Of a stretch of DNA of 23,636 nucleotides, positions 1 to 8,309 are shown piece after piece. Origin of the DNA: Verrucomicrobiota bacterium (GTDB taxonomy: Bacteria; Verrucomicrobiota; Verrucomicrobiia; Chthoniobacterales; UBA6821); the NCBI GenBank assembly GCA_016871655.1, contig VHCR01000001.1:1-23636 (forward strand). The letters run 5' to 3'. Within the stretch, counting starts at the first letter, position 1. Each line of letters begins with the position of its first letter. Under the pieces are notes generated by a model, which worked only from the letters and a program-made list of their open reading frames with translations, searched no databases and was not told the origin of the DNA. A program made the translations under genes and the position numbers.

Positions 1-25
1 CTCCAGTTATCTGACAACTCCACCT

Positions 26-208
26 CTAATAAGAGACAGAAGTACTGAAATCAAAAAGACCTGAGGAAACCAATTTACAGACGAATTGTTGCACTACCCG
101 ATGTCGTTTCAATTGCCTAGCAATCTCAGACATTGAATATCTCATTGCTTTGAGCAGTCTGATTTGCGATCTTTCTTCTCTGGTTACATCATGATAGCCT
201 TTGGCCAT
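26..208 (-). pseudogene. IS30-family transposase, N-terminal remnant
   Basis: The first 37 residues, from MAKGYHDVTREERSQIRLLK to the QLKRHR stretch, look like the N-terminal helix-turn-helix of IS30-family transposases, which typically begin with a 'LTREER..I' motif followed by 'EIARQL.R'. After RHR (near position 98) the similarity stops and the frame runs through unrelated sequence to a stop. The catalytic DDE domain is absent, so this is a truncated relic of about 60 residues against roughly 320 to 380 for a full IS30 transposase. The start is fixed by a strong SD (AAGGAG) 5 bases before the ATG, the best in the window, which fits mobile origin. The TTGTTGCACT sequence outside the start resembles an IS30-type end and recurs in the same orientation at the break point. 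Confidence 0.7.
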
Positions 209-365
209 GGTAATCTCCTTGGTTGTACACCTCAAAAATTACCACATCATGTAGCCTTTTTATTTTTTTAGTACTTGTTGCACTTCACTCTTAAATGGGC
301 CCATCCATATTCATCATTTATTCTCTAAAACTTATAATAGGTTTTTAATCAAGCCCCTAGCTTTT
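209..365. other. Spacer holding a probable IS30 terminal region
   Basis: There is no gene here. The part next to the transposase start includes TTGTTGCACT (275-284) followed by TCACTCTTAAATGGG, which resembles the outer end of IS30-type elements. The same 10-mer recurs at 86-95 in the same orientation. The rest is A/T-rich and lies downstream of thiS; I see no convincing terminator hairpin. Confidence 0.35.
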
Positions 366-566
366 TCATCCTCCCGCAGCAATTTGGAGAATTTCAATTT
401 TGTCATGCTCAACAAGCGTCGCTTTTTCCAATTCGTGACGATGGAGCGCTATTCCATTTTGTTCGACTAAAACCGTAGCAATTGGAAGCTTCAGTTCTTC
501 CAAGAGTTTAAGAAGTGTAGAAGCACAAACTTTTTTTTCTTCACCGTTAAGCTGAATTTTTTTCAT
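366..566 (-). CDS. thiS: Sulfur carrier protein ThiS
   Basis: A 66-residue ubiquitin-fold sulfur carrier ending in the diagnostic Gly-Gly (IAAGG). The C-terminal glycine is adenylated by ThiF and converted to a thiocarboxylate, which gives sulfur to the thiazole ring of thiamine on ThiG. Visible family features are the N-terminal strand MKKIQLNGE, 'VLVEQNG' in the middle and 'EHDKIEILQIAAGG' at the end; the length is normal. It starts on ATG three bases after the thiH stop, so the two are co-transcribed, with an SD-like GGAGAAAG inside the end of thiH. No thiG or thiF is visible, but the window ends about 365 bases further on, so they may lie outside. MoaD-like proteins are the main alternative; the neighbour thiH makes ThiS far more likely. 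Confidence 0.88.
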   Translation of the reverse strand: MKKIQLNGEEKKVCASTLLKLLEELKLPIATVLVEQNGIALHRHELEKATLVEHDKIEILQIAAGG

Positions 567-569
567 TTT

Positions 570-1706
570 TTACAGGTATTCTTTCTCCAAAATCACTTCA
601 TCCCAATCTTTCCACACTGCTTCTAATCCTAGATCCTCCAGGGCAGCGACTACAACTGCCGGAGAACGATTGTCAGCAATTTCAAATTGCTCCGTTGCTT
701 TTTTTTCTGAACACGAAGAAGGCACCATTTTTCCTTTGACTGTTTGATGGAGCTGTTCAGAACCTTGTCCAGTATATCCACCAGGTTCTGTATGACTCCC
801 AGCACTGATCATCGTAAAACCAAGTGGCATCAAAGCATCTCTTAACTCCACTGACTCTCGTGTACTCATCACTAAATGAAGTTGGGGAAAGGTGAGGCGC
901 AAAGCAAAAACTAATTGTGCAAAATCACGATCCGAAAATTCATAACGCGACCTGAAGCCTCCTGCAGCCGGTCTCAGCCGCGGTAAGCTGACGGAGAGTT
1001 GAGCCTTCCAACAATGCCGTTGCAAATAAAAAAGATGAGCGGCTAGCGCCAGTGCTTCTGCTCGCCAATCGGCAAGACCAAACAAAACTCCAGCACCCAA
1101 ACGGCGAAAGCCAGCCTGATAACCACGCTCCAACGCATCCAAACGCCATGAAAAATCTTTTTTGGGACCAGCCGTGTGCAACTGACGATAAATATCTTGA
1201 TCGTATGTTTCTTGATAAACAATTAATCCCTCGGCTCCTGCTGCTACGAGTGGCCAGTATTCTTTCTCTTCCATCGGCGCAACTTCTAACGCAATCGCAG
1301 GAAAAATGCTGCGAAGCCGTTCCACACATCGCTCTAAATAACCACTCGAAACAAATTTAGGATGCTCTCCTGCGACCAAAAGAATATTTCGAAATCCCTC
1401 TTCAGCGAGGTAAGTTGCCTCTTTCGCCATTTGCTCTATATCCAGGGTCACTCGCAAAATCGGATTATCACGCGAAAAGCCGCAATAAGCACACGAATTG
1501 ATACATTCATTGGAAAGATAAAGAGGCGCAAAAAGCCGCATCGTTTTTCCAAAAAAGCGGCGCGTAACAGCGAGAGAACGTTGGGCCATGGCCTCCAAAG
1601 CACCATCATCACAAGGTTCTAAAAGCTTTTGAAAAGCCAAAAGGTCTCTCGAAGGATGTTCAAGAGAGCATTGGAGTTGTTGAGAAAAAAGTTTTTTTGT
1701 CTTCAA
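570..1706 (-). CDS. thiH: 2-iminoacetate synthase ThiH (radical SAM)
   Basis: A 378-residue radical SAM enzyme that cleaves tyrosine to dehydroglycine (2-iminoacetate) and p-cresol, the glycine-derived unit of the thiamine thiazole in organisms without the oxygen-dependent ThiO route. The [4Fe-4S] motif CxxxCxxC is seen in ECINSCAYCGFSRDN near residues 68 to 82. The C-terminal half has the ThiH pattern GGYTGQG, EQFEIADNRSP and AVWKDWDEVI. HydG shares the fold but is longer (about 470). The start is TTG, supported by GGAAG 8 bases upstream; the next ATG would cut off the conserved N-terminal helix. It is the first gene of a thiH-thiS pair, 22 bases after the stop of an orphan gene on the same strand. 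ThiH is oxygen-sensitive, so its presence points to microaerobic or anaerobic capacity. Confidence 0.92.
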   Translation of the reverse strand: MKTKKLFSQQLQCSLEHPSRDLLAFQKLLEPCDDGALEAMAQRSLAVTRRFFGKTMRLFAPLYLSNECINSCAYCGFSRDNPILRVTLDIEQMAKEATYLAEEGFRNILLVAGEHPKFVSSGYLERCVERLRSIFPAIALEVAPMEEKEYWPLVAAGAEGLIVYQETYDQDIYRQLHTAGPKKDFSWRLDALERGYQAGFRRLGAGVLFGLADWRAEALALAAHLFYLQRHCWKAQLSVSLPRLRPAAGGFRSRYEFSDRDFAQLVFALRLTFPQLHLVMSTRESVELRDALMPLGFTMISAGSHTEPGGYTGQGSEQLHQTVKGKMVPSSCSEKKATEQFEIADNRSPAVVVAALEDLGLEAVWKDWDEVILEKEYL

Positions 1707-1728
1707 GAAATCGTCTTCCTATATTCTG

Positions 1729-2742
1729 TTATGGCATTATTAAGGGATTATCAACACGAGCAATATTAGACAATTCTTGATCCCTCTCACTAATTTTTTT
1801 TTCTTGTTGTCCTTTTTTAAGTTCTTCTGACTTCTGATCAATCTTCGCATTTCCTTTGAGTTGAGCTTCCGTTTCCTTTGCGTGCTCTTGTTGCTCTTTC
1901 TCAATTGCTTTTTTTTGATCAGCCGTTTCATTTAAAGAAAATGTATCATCGTTAACTGATGTCACACCTGTTCCTTGTTGAGCAGAAGAAACATTCACAG
2001 TTGGCTGCATACCTTGCTGCTGCTGTTGCGGCAATGGGGTTTCAATCGATTCCGCTGCTTTTGCTTCATGCTCTTGCATGCTTGCTACAAAAAGTGCATA
2101 GGCCTTCAGCCCTTTTACATTTGCTTCCTGAAGTTTTTGCTCAAATTGTGGATCTCCCGTAACGTCCTTCACCGCTCTTTTGATAGCACCAGGTTCTCTA
2201 TCTTCTGTCATCCTCGTTTGCACAACACGAATACTAGCCATTAAAAGTGAGTGTGACATCCTCGCTCTCACAACATTAATAGCTCCAATCAACTGCGCAC
2301 GCTCCGCTAAGTTTAACCTTGTTACTGAAACTTGTGTAGAACCATTGTCTCCTACCATCCGCCGAACAACTCTGCTTCTTCCTGCCCAAGCTGCTGCATC
2401 ATCTGCACGCCAGACATCATTCTGAGTAAAAGGTGTACCAACAGCAATAGGCCCTGATTCAAGAGGCTGGGCAACAGGGACTCGATCATCACTACTTGCA
2501 GCCGTCCCTTCGTAATATTGTACACGCCGTGCGCGCAACTCCTCAACACTCATTCCTGCACTAGAGTTAGCGGGAGGTAAAGAATTCGTTACAAATTTTC
2601 CCGGTTGCAATCTCAAATCAGATGGCACTGCATCTTCTACAGCAAATACAGCAGTAGCCTCAGCAGAAGGCAATCTCACTGCCTCAGTAGCAGATATAGG
2701 AGTAGCTTGAGCAGTAGGTATATCAGAAGAAATTTGATCCAT
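1729..2742 (-). CDS. Orphan low-complexity protein, possible secreted effector
   Basis: I do not recognise this 337-residue protein. The first 100 or so residues are rich in Ala, Ser, Thr and Pro with few charges (MDQISSDIPTAQATPISATE), and there is no hydrophobic Sec signal. The middle (about 150 to 230) is predicted helical (LNLAERAQLIGAINVVRARM). A short PQQQQQG tract follows. The last 70 residues are a charged Lys/Glu/Gln-rich helix, probably a coiled coil. A Ser/Thr-rich disordered N-terminus without a Sec signal is common in type III secreted proteins, and the window carries T3SS genes; that link is inference. It starts on ATG without an SD; a TATAGT -10-like box lies 20 to 25 bases upstream (2763-2768). 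The stop is 22 bases before thiH. Real coding status is supported by a 1-kb open frame with varied composition. Confidence 0.7.
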   Translation of the reverse strand: MDQISSDIPTAQATPISATEAVRLPSAEATAVFAVEDAVPSDLRLQPGKFVTNSLPPANSSAGMSVEELRARRVQYYEGTAASSDDRVPVAQPLESGPIAVGTPFTQNDVWRADDAAAWAGRSRVVRRMVGDNGSTQVSVTRLNLAERAQLIGAINVVRARMSHSLLMASIRVVQTRMTEDREPGAIKRAVKDVTGDPQFEQKLQEANVKGLKAYALFVASMQEHEAKAAESIETPLPQQQQQGMQPTVNVSSAQQGTGVTSVNDDTFSLNETADQKKAIEKEQQEHAKETEAQLKGNAKIDQKSEELKKGQQEKKISERDQELSNIARVDNPLIMP

Positions 2743-2776
2743 ATTTTTAGTCGATGTTTTAAACTATACCAACAGT

Positions 2777-3775
2777 TTATTTCAAAACTGAACACTCAAT
2801 TAAAGAAAAAACTTTTTCCGCTATTTCCTTCATCTCTGTCAATGTTGGTGTCTTTCCAGGTGCGCGACAATCTTCTCCAAATTTTTTTCTTTTTTTTATC
2901 ACACCATTTTTCCAAATCCAAGATTCATCTGACCAAGGCCCAACACGCAATGGATCACTCCACCGATGAATCGCTAAAGTTTTTGTCGGTTGCAAAGCCG
3001 CAGCCAAATGCATCGGACCACTATCAGAACTCACAATGAAGGCAGCTTGCCGAAAAATGGCAATAGCTTCTAAGAGCGTCGTTCGATTAGTCCAATCGAT
3101 CACGTTAGCAGGAAGCCCAGTCATGATTTCTCCTTTTCCCACCAAGACGACTGGAATATTTTTTAGTCTTTCTGAAAAAACAATGACTTGCTCTTGTGTC
3201 AGATTTTTCCCACTACCACGAGCATAGGGATGGAGCACTACAAATGGCTGCGTCACTAAAAAACCAGATGGCAATGTTCCTTGCGGAAGAAAAAATTGTG
3301 GCGATGTTGGCCTTGGAATGCCCAATACATCAAGAATAGCGAGCAATTGATTTACAGCATGCTCCTTTTTATTTACCGTTGCAACGCTATCATAGAATAA
3401 AGAAGCTCCCTCCCGTGCACTGCTCAGTCCAATAATTTTTTTAGCACCAGAACAGCGTGCCATCAAAGCACTCCGCAACAAGCCCTGCAAATCAATCGCA
3501 AGATCCGGCTGCCAACTCCGCAGAGATCGCGCCCAGACCAACGATTTAATCCAACCTTTTAATCCGCGAAAGTTTTCTCGAGGAAAAGAAATGATTTCTG
3601 TCACTCCCGGATGTCCTTCGACCAAGTCACGCCATGCAGGTTGCAGAAGCCAACTGATCTCACTATCAGGCCACGCTTCATGCAATGCAGCGACGACAGG
3701 CAGCGCATGGATCACATCACCCATAGAGCTGGGCTTGATCAAAAGAATTCGGCGCGGAGAAGAAGAAAAATTCAC
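2777..3775 (-). CDS. Heptosyltransferase, GT9 family (WaaC/WaaF-like)
   Basis: A 332-residue glycosyltransferase of the ADP-heptose:LPS heptosyltransferase family, which adds heptose to the LPS inner core at the cytoplasmic face of the inner membrane. The N-terminal signature RRILLIKPSSMGDVIHALPV is a classic GT9 opening, followed by PDSEISWLLQP, DLAIDLQGLLRSALMA and, in the C-terminal nucleotide-binding half, SDSGPMHLAAAL and IHRWSDPLRVGPW. The DLQGLLRS and SSDSGPMHLA motifs favour the WaaC (heptosyltransferase I) branch, but WaaF or a related enzyme cannot be excluded. Length is normal (320 to 350). The only workable start is GTG at 3775, with no SD; later in-frame ATGs fall inside the conserved motif. 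It implies an LPS with heptose, so a Gram-negative envelope. Confidence 0.88.
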   Translation of the reverse strand: MNFSSSPRRILLIKPSSMGDVIHALPVVAALHEAWPDSEISWLLQPAWRDLVEGHPGVTEIISFPRENFRGLKGWIKSLVWARSLRSWQPDLAIDLQGLLRSALMARCSGAKKIIGLSSAREGASLFYDSVATVNKKEHAVNQLLAILDVLGIPRPTSPQFFLPQGTLPSGFLVTQPFVVLHPYARGSGKNLTQEQVIVFSERLKNIPVVLVGKGEIMTGLPANVIDWTNRTTLLEAIAIFRQAAFIVSSDSGPMHLAAALQPTKTLAIHRWSDPLRVGPWSDESWIWKNGVIKKRKKFGEDCRAPGKTPTLTEMKEIAEKVFSLIECSVLK

Positions 3776-3869
3776 AGGGATCGAAGTGATAGAAGATGAA
3801 GAAAAAAATAATATTGCGTATTGGTTTTGAAAAGGTTCTCAATAAATTTTAGCGGTGTATTTTAAAAAT

Positions 3870-4682
3870 TTATTTCGAATTGAGAAAACTTCTTCTATCC
3901 CTTCCATCTCTGTGAATCTCTACCGCAGCCAAAAACCTCGTCCCAACATCTTCTCCAGCTAACGCCCTCGTAATTTGCTTCGTTTTTCTTCCATGCACAA
4001 TAAGAGTTTCAATGCCTGCTTTCGTTGCTGCAGCAACAGCTTGCAGCTTTGTTGCCATACCACCCGTAGAATGTTCTCCTTTTTCTGCAGTCACGTGATG
4101 AAGTACCTCACTAAGATTAGTCACCCGATGAATTCGTTTGGATCCTGTTTTTGTTTTCGCCCTGAGCCCATCAGAGCTAGTAACTAAGATTAAAGAACAA
4201 GCTCCCATCATTGCTGCAACCTCAGCAGAGAGCTCATCGTTATCACCTAATTTCAATTCTTCAACCGCCACCGAATCATTTTCATTAATGATGGGAAGAA
4301 CATGTGACGACTCAAGCAATCGCTTCAATGTTGTTTGCGCATTATGTCGCCGTGGCTCTGTGTAGATATCTTCATGTGTCAAGAGAAGTTGGGCAGTTGT
4401 GATGCCGTGCTTCAAAAAATATTTTGCATACGCGGCCATCAGAGCTGGTTGTCCTACGGCTGCACAAGCCTGCTTACCAGCTTGATCAGTCGGTCGCTGT
4501 GGAAGTTTTAGCGCATGAACTCCAGCTGCAATCGCAGCACTACTCACGATGATGCAAGGAACTCCTTGTTTCATGAGCGCTGAAATTTCTGATGCGATGC
4601 GACGAATCTGTTTATGATCGATCGCGCAACCACCGGGAGTTGCGAGAACGCCGGTTCCGAATTTTAAAATGACGGGATTCAT
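3870..4682 (-). CDS. proB: Glutamate 5-kinase, short form without PUA domain
   Basis: A 270-residue amino-acid kinase that phosphorylates L-glutamate, the first and regulated step of proline synthesis. Seen are the N-terminal KFGTGVLATPGG, the VSSAAIAAG loop (usually VSSGAIAAG, so one Gly to Ala change), PIINENDSVAVEELKLGDND for substrate binding, and GEHSTGGMATKLQAVAAATK near residues 205 to 224. The protein ends at RSFLNSK just after the kinase fold: the C-terminal PUA domain of E. coli ProB (367 residues) is absent. PUA-less glutamate kinases are known, so this looks like a natural short form rather than a truncation. The ATG start has no SD. No proA is adjacent. The gap to holB is 13 bases, so it probably belongs to the tmk-holB-proB transcription unit. 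Confidence 0.9.
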   Translation of the reverse strand: MNPVILKFGTGVLATPGGCAIDHKQIRRIASEISALMKQGVPCIIVSSAAIAAGVHALKLPQRPTDQAGKQACAAVGQPALMAAYAKYFLKHGITTAQLLLTHEDIYTEPRRHNAQTTLKRLLESSHVLPIINENDSVAVEELKLGDNDELSAEVAAMMGACSLILVTSSDGLRAKTKTGSKRIHRVTNLSEVLHHVTAEKGEHSTGGMATKLQAVAAATKAGIETLIVHGRKTKQITRALAGEDVGTRFLAAVEIHRDGRDRRSFLNSK

Positions 4683-4695
4683 AAAATAAATTAAT

Positions 4696-5622
4696 TCATT
4701 TTTTCTCTGCCAATTCTAAAAAACCCGCTTCCAGCGCCAGCGTTTCTTGCACGCCTCCTTCCAAGCTGCTGCGTAATTTTTCTACAATTTCTAATTTGCG
4801 CAGCAGCAAGACAATTTCATTTTGATCAGATTGTTGTGATACTGTTCGTAATTTTTCTCCAAAATACGTCGCCACTGCATCGATGAGTAAAGATCTTTGA
4901 GACAATACCGAGGCTTCTGCAGAGGCCTTGAAATATTGTTCCCGCGCCCCTTCCCAGTTGCCTTCCGTGGTTTTTCCAAAGTGTTGCTTTTCTAAATCAA
5001 ACTCTTCTTCGGCTGTCTCAGTCGCTTCTGCTCGAATGGCTGCCAACAATTCCTGAAAATGACGCACGAGTTGAAACGCAGCTGCAACATCATAGCTTGC
5101 TCCTTCATCAAAAAAAGTTTTCATTAAAGCGGCTACTTTTTTTTCATGCTCACTCTTCGGTGGTTCTTCAGCGCTATAAATCGGAAGTCGAATACAACGC
5201 GATCGGATCGTTTCTAGCAGCGCCTCTGGGATTGATGTCGTCAACAAGAGCAATGTTTGATCGGGCGGCTCTTCCAAAGTTTTTAAAAAAGCATTGGCGG
5301 CTGAAGAAACCATTCGTTCCGCATCGTGTATAATCGCAATTTTGTAATGACTCTGCTGCGGCTTCAAATGTAACGCTTCTTCTAAACCACGCATTTGTTC
5401 GGTCAGAATTTTCCGAGATTTTGATTCTGGCTCCACAATGTGGACATCAGGATGCATCTTCACTTCGAGAAGAGAACAAGACAACACCATCGCCGCCAAC
5501 TCTTCCGCAATCGTCTCCATACCATCATGGAAAGAACCTGTGATCAGGTAGGCGTGACCGAGACGTTGTTCCTCCATCGCTTTTTTCAAAAGAGCTAGAG
5601 CTTGAGTTTTAGAAAAAGACAT
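4696..5622 (-). CDS. holB: DNA polymerase III subunit delta' (HolB)
   Basis: A 308-residue AAA+-type clamp-loader subunit that helps load the beta clamp on primed DNA. The opening GHAYLITGSFHDGMETIAEE is the DnaX/HolB fold with a degenerate P-loop (no GKT), as expected for delta', which does not hydrolyse ATP. KIAIIHDAERMVSSAANAFL, the LKTLEEPP motif and the SRC motif (TIRSRCIRLPI) are the diagnostic parts. The Zn-binding cysteine cluster seen in E. coli HolB is not apparent. The C-terminal third (about 170 to 308) is helical and poorly conserved, as usual. The ATG overlaps the tmk stop by one base (TGATG), so translation is coupled. tmk-holB adjacency is widespread in bacteria. Confidence 0.88.
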   Translation of the reverse strand: MSFSKTQALALLKKAMEEQRLGHAYLITGSFHDGMETIAEELAAMVLSCSLLEVKMHPDVHIVEPESKSRKILTEQMRGLEEALHLKPQQSHYKIAIIHDAERMVSSAANAFLKTLEEPPDQTLLLLTTSIPEALLETIRSRCIRLPIYSAEEPPKSEHEKKVAALMKTFFDEGASYDVAAAFQLVRHFQELLAAIRAEATETAEEEFDLEKQHFGKTTEGNWEGAREQYFKASAEASVLSQRSLLIDAVATYFGEKLRTVSQQSDQNEIVLLLRKLEIVEKLRSSLEGGVQETLALEAGFLELAEKK

Positions 5623-6293
5623 CAGACAAGGTGAAGGGTTGAAGAGGTGAAGCGGTGAAGAGTTTTTAAAATTTGCTCTGTCACTTCATCGATAGTTTGC
5701 AATGCATCAATGACGATGATTCTCTTTGGATTTTTTTTAGCTAATTCTAAATAACCTTGCCGCACTGCTTCGTAAAATTCTTCCGGCTCTTGCTCCATGC
5801 GATCGACAATAGCCGATGCAACGTTGCGCTTCTTCATTCGCTCGCGTCCGTACGCAGCCTCCATGTCGAGCAAAAAAGTTAAATCAGGCACCACTCCTCC
5901 AATCGAAAAATTATTAATCATTTTCACGTGCTCCGCATCAAGAGCCCGTGCCGCCCCTTGATAAGCCGTCGTCGAATCAAAAAAACGATCACAGAGCACG
6001 ATGGCTCCCCGCTCTAATGCGGGTTGAATCACCTCACGCACGAGCTGCGCGCGACTGGCAGCAAACAAAAGCAGTTCGGCTTCTGGAACAATATCCACAG
6101 AAGAATCTGCATGTTGAAGCACGTGACGAACCTGCTCGCCTAAGGCTGTCCCACCTGGCTCTCGAAGAGTGAGCACTTCGCGATCACGATTTTCTCGGCG
6201 CAATTTTTCTGCGAGACGAGCAATCTGTGTTGACTTGCCACAGCCTTCTGAACCTTCAAATGTAATAAAAATTCCTGATCTCGACGAAGACAT
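5622..6293 (-). CDS. tmk: Thymidylate kinase
   Basis: A 223-residue dTMP kinase that makes dTDP for DNA synthesis. Visible are the P-loop FEGSEGCGKSTQ (about residues 12 to 23), the dTMP-binding LREPGGTALGEQVR, the DRF motif in VLCDRFFDSTTAYQG, the LID region RERMKKRNVASAIVDRMEQE and a normal length. The ATG start has no SD; the gene is preceded by a spacer shared with a divergent gene. The last 12 or so residues (HRFTSSTLHLV) are encoded by a degenerate GGTGAAG tandem array, so the C-terminal tail of this essential enzyme appears to have been supplied by repeat DNA. It is the first gene of the coupled tmk-holB-proB unit. Confidence 0.95.
   Translation of the reverse strand: MSSSRSGIFITFEGSEGCGKSTQIARLAEKLRRENRDREVLTLREPGGTALGEQVRHVLQHADSSVDIVPEAELLLFAASRAQLVREVIQPALERGAIVLCDRFFDSTTAYQGAARALDAEHVKMINNFSIGGVVPDLTFLLDMEAAYGRERMKKRNVASAIVDRMEQEPEEFYEAVRQGYLELAKKNPKRIIVIDALQTIDEVTEQILKTLHRFTSSTLHLV
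5628..5662. repeat. Degenerate GGTGAAG array at the tmk 3' end
   Basis: Repeats of GGTGAAG, GGTTGAAG, AGGTGAAG and CGGTGAAG with period 6 to 9 occupy the last codons of tmk up to 6 bases before the overlapping holB start. No matching inverted array is seen nearby. This looks like a solo member of the family of short arrays found at other gene boundaries in the window. Confidence 0.6.
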
Positions 6294-6380
6294 TGGCTCA
6301 TTCTAGACTGAGTTTTTTTCTTTCACAACTCTTCCCAACAGCGCGGACTATAAAAATTCAGAAAAGCAAAAAAAGAAATT

Positions 6381-6411
6381 TTTTCTGTTCCACCCTTTTT
6401 AGCATTATAGT
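6381..6411 (+). promoter_or_regulatory. Possible promoter of the exported repeat protein
   Basis: TATAGT at 6406-6411 could be a -10 box, with only a T-rich, weak -35 region upstream. Transcription would begin near 6418, the TTG start of the next gene, giving a leaderless or nearly leaderless mRNA. This fits the absence of any SD. It rests on sequence pattern only. Confidence 0.3.
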
Positions 6412-6417
6412 CGTCTT

Positions 6418-8263
6418 TTGTCAGTGCACTCATTGAAAACACACACCCTTATTCCACTCCTCATGCTCCTTCAACTGGGAGCAGCAACCTTGCAAGCAAT
6501 TCCATCTTCTGGAGAAGAAACTTTTTCTTTAGAAGAAGCAAACACATCTTCGTCAGCAGCAGAACAAATCAGACGTCAACAACAACTGCGTGCTGCAACA
6601 GCAGGGAGAAGTGCCAGCTCAGCTCCCGCAGCGCGTGCCAAGGACGGAATGAGCACTGCAGTTGATGAAACATTTTTTTCTAGTTACGATGATGATGCTT
6701 CTGCTAGAAATGATGCCATCGAAACGCCCGCTTTATCTGGCTCCGCAGCAGCTAACCCTGCATCAGCCGCGAGTGCTGCAGCTGCTGATAATATCGAAGA
6801 AGAATTTGCTGAGAGTGCCGCAGTAGGCCACATGTCTCTTGTTCGAGGAAATGTAAAAGTTCAACCAACTTTTTCCGATCGATCAGCGGAAGTGATTCAT
6901 GAGAAAGCTCTCTCTTCTCAAGCCCCTCCAGATACTTCAAAGACATGGAAATCTGTACTAACAGAAAACTTCTCTAAACTGAGAGTCCCACTCATCACTC
7001 AGTATAATTCTCGTCTAGAGATCATTGATCGAAAGATAAAGTTTTTCCTAGCTTCTCCTGAAGATCAGGACAGTAAGCGTAGCACTCTCCTCTCACTCTG
7101 CGAAAGAGCAAAAGCATATCATGGAGCGTGCATGAGTCAGCTGACTTCTAATAAGGCGGCTGTAGCTTTTTGGGAAGGACGTCTTAAAAAGAAGGACACC
7201 TCAAAAATGGGGAGCGCTTCAAAACTTATTCTTGATTTAGGTAGCATTCAAAAACTCAATGCTCGCCCTAACAAAGTAGAACAAATCATGACACGTGTTG
7301 AGGCAGCTTTTCAAAAATTGGAAGAGTGTCAAACAAGATTATCCGAAGTAGAAACTAAAATAAATGATCTTCAAGGAAACGAAATGTCTCCTGAATTAGC
7401 TTCTTTCATTGAAGCGAAAGGTTTCCTCAACACAGCTATTTCTCGCTATCGAGATCTTATTGAGGCCGAAAAAAACCTAGCTCAGTGCATTACTCTTCCT
7501 TTTGAAACAGAAAAAAATGAAGCCCACATTGCAAATGAGCGAAATCGTAACATCCAGCACATTGCGTCCCTAAAAGCATATTTTCAAGCAGTGCATATTT
7601 TATATGCAAGTGTTAACAACTTTAGTCGAGCACGCTATATTCGTAGGGCCATTAATACCCTTGATTACGCCGCTCTAGAAGCTCAGAAAGCGGCACCCAA
7701 TGAACTTGTTATTGATCGTTTTTTCAATCCGCAGAGCTTCACCAGCAGGCTGCTGCAGTCCGTGATGATGATCAAACCGAACAAGGAGAAACCTATGCAA
7801 TCTATCTCAATTATGCGGGTGATTCTTTTCATCAAGCCGCTCTAGAAGCTCAGAAAGCGGCACCCAATGAACTTGTTATTGATCGTTTTTTCAATCCGCA
7901 GAGTTTCACCAGCAGGCTGCCGAAGCCCTTAATGCTGGTCAAACCAAACTAGCACTCTATCTGAGTAACGCGGGTTATTCTTTTCATCAAGCCGCTCTAG
8001 AAACTCAGAAAGAGACACCCAATCAATTTGTTATTGATCGTTTTCTTCAAGCTGCAGAACTTTCGCAGCAGGCTGCTGCAGTCCGTGATGATAATCAACC
8101 CCAACGAGCAAAATATCTCAATGATGCGAGTCTTTCTTTTTTTGGAGCCGCTCTAGAAGCTCAGAGAGAGGAACCTAATCAAGCACGCATCGAATCATTA
8201 CTTCAGGACGCCGCCGATAACCTGCAAAAAAGTAATTCGAATTCATCATGCACGATCATGTAG
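6418..8263 (+). pseudogene. Exported orphan repeat protein with two frameshifts
   Basis: The uninterrupted frame runs from 6418 to 7845 (475 residues). It begins with a plausible Sec signal (LIPLLMLLQLGAATLQA), followed by an acidic, Ala/Ser-rich low-complexity region (about 30 to 135) and long charged helices, probably coiled coil. From 7669 the DNA is a tandem repeat whose intact unit codes for 52 residues, as in the third copy (AALETQKETPNQFVIDRFLQ onward). The first and second copies each lack one base at the same site: T6 at 7719-7724 and 7886-7891 where the third copy has TTTTCTT. The first deletion shifts the frame into a stop at 7845. Adding one base at each site restores one frame of about 615 codons ending at 8261-8263. 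The start is TTG without an SD; ATG at 6463 is an alternative but would remove much of the signal peptide. Function unknown. Confidence 0.7.
7669..8190 (+). repeat. Tandem 156-bp coding repeats (3 full plus 1 partial)
   Basis: Copies begin at 7669, 7836, 7991 and 8147, each opening with GCCGCTCTAGAA (AALE). Unit lengths are 167, 155 and 156 bases. The first has 12 extra bases (4 codons) and one deletion; the second has one deletion; the third is intact. The fourth diverges after AALEAQREEPNQARIESLLQ. The first two copies are nearly identical over their first half, which suggests recent duplication or gene conversion that also copied the one-base deletion. Confidence 0.9.
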
Positions 8264-8289
8264 CATGTCCCGTAAAATTAGAAAAAAAG

Positions 8290-8309
8290 AAAAGGGGTCA
8301 AAAGGGGTC
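8290..8309 (+). repeat. Tandem AAAAGGGGTC pair, REP-like
   Basis: Two exact head-to-tail copies of AAAAGGGGTC, followed by GGTTCCAGATATTGCG. 'AAAGGGGTCAGGTC' style sequences commonly border REP-associated tyrosine transposase (rayT) genes. No transposase is present here, so this may be a relic end. Confidence 0.35.

Noticed and set aside
1052..1622. Plus-strand frames opposite thiH
   Set aside because: They are shadows of a well-recognised radical SAM gene.
1707..1728. TPP riboswitch upstream of thiH
   Set aside because: The spacer is only 22 bases, too short for a TPP riboswitch, and I could not find its conserved CUGAGA segment there.
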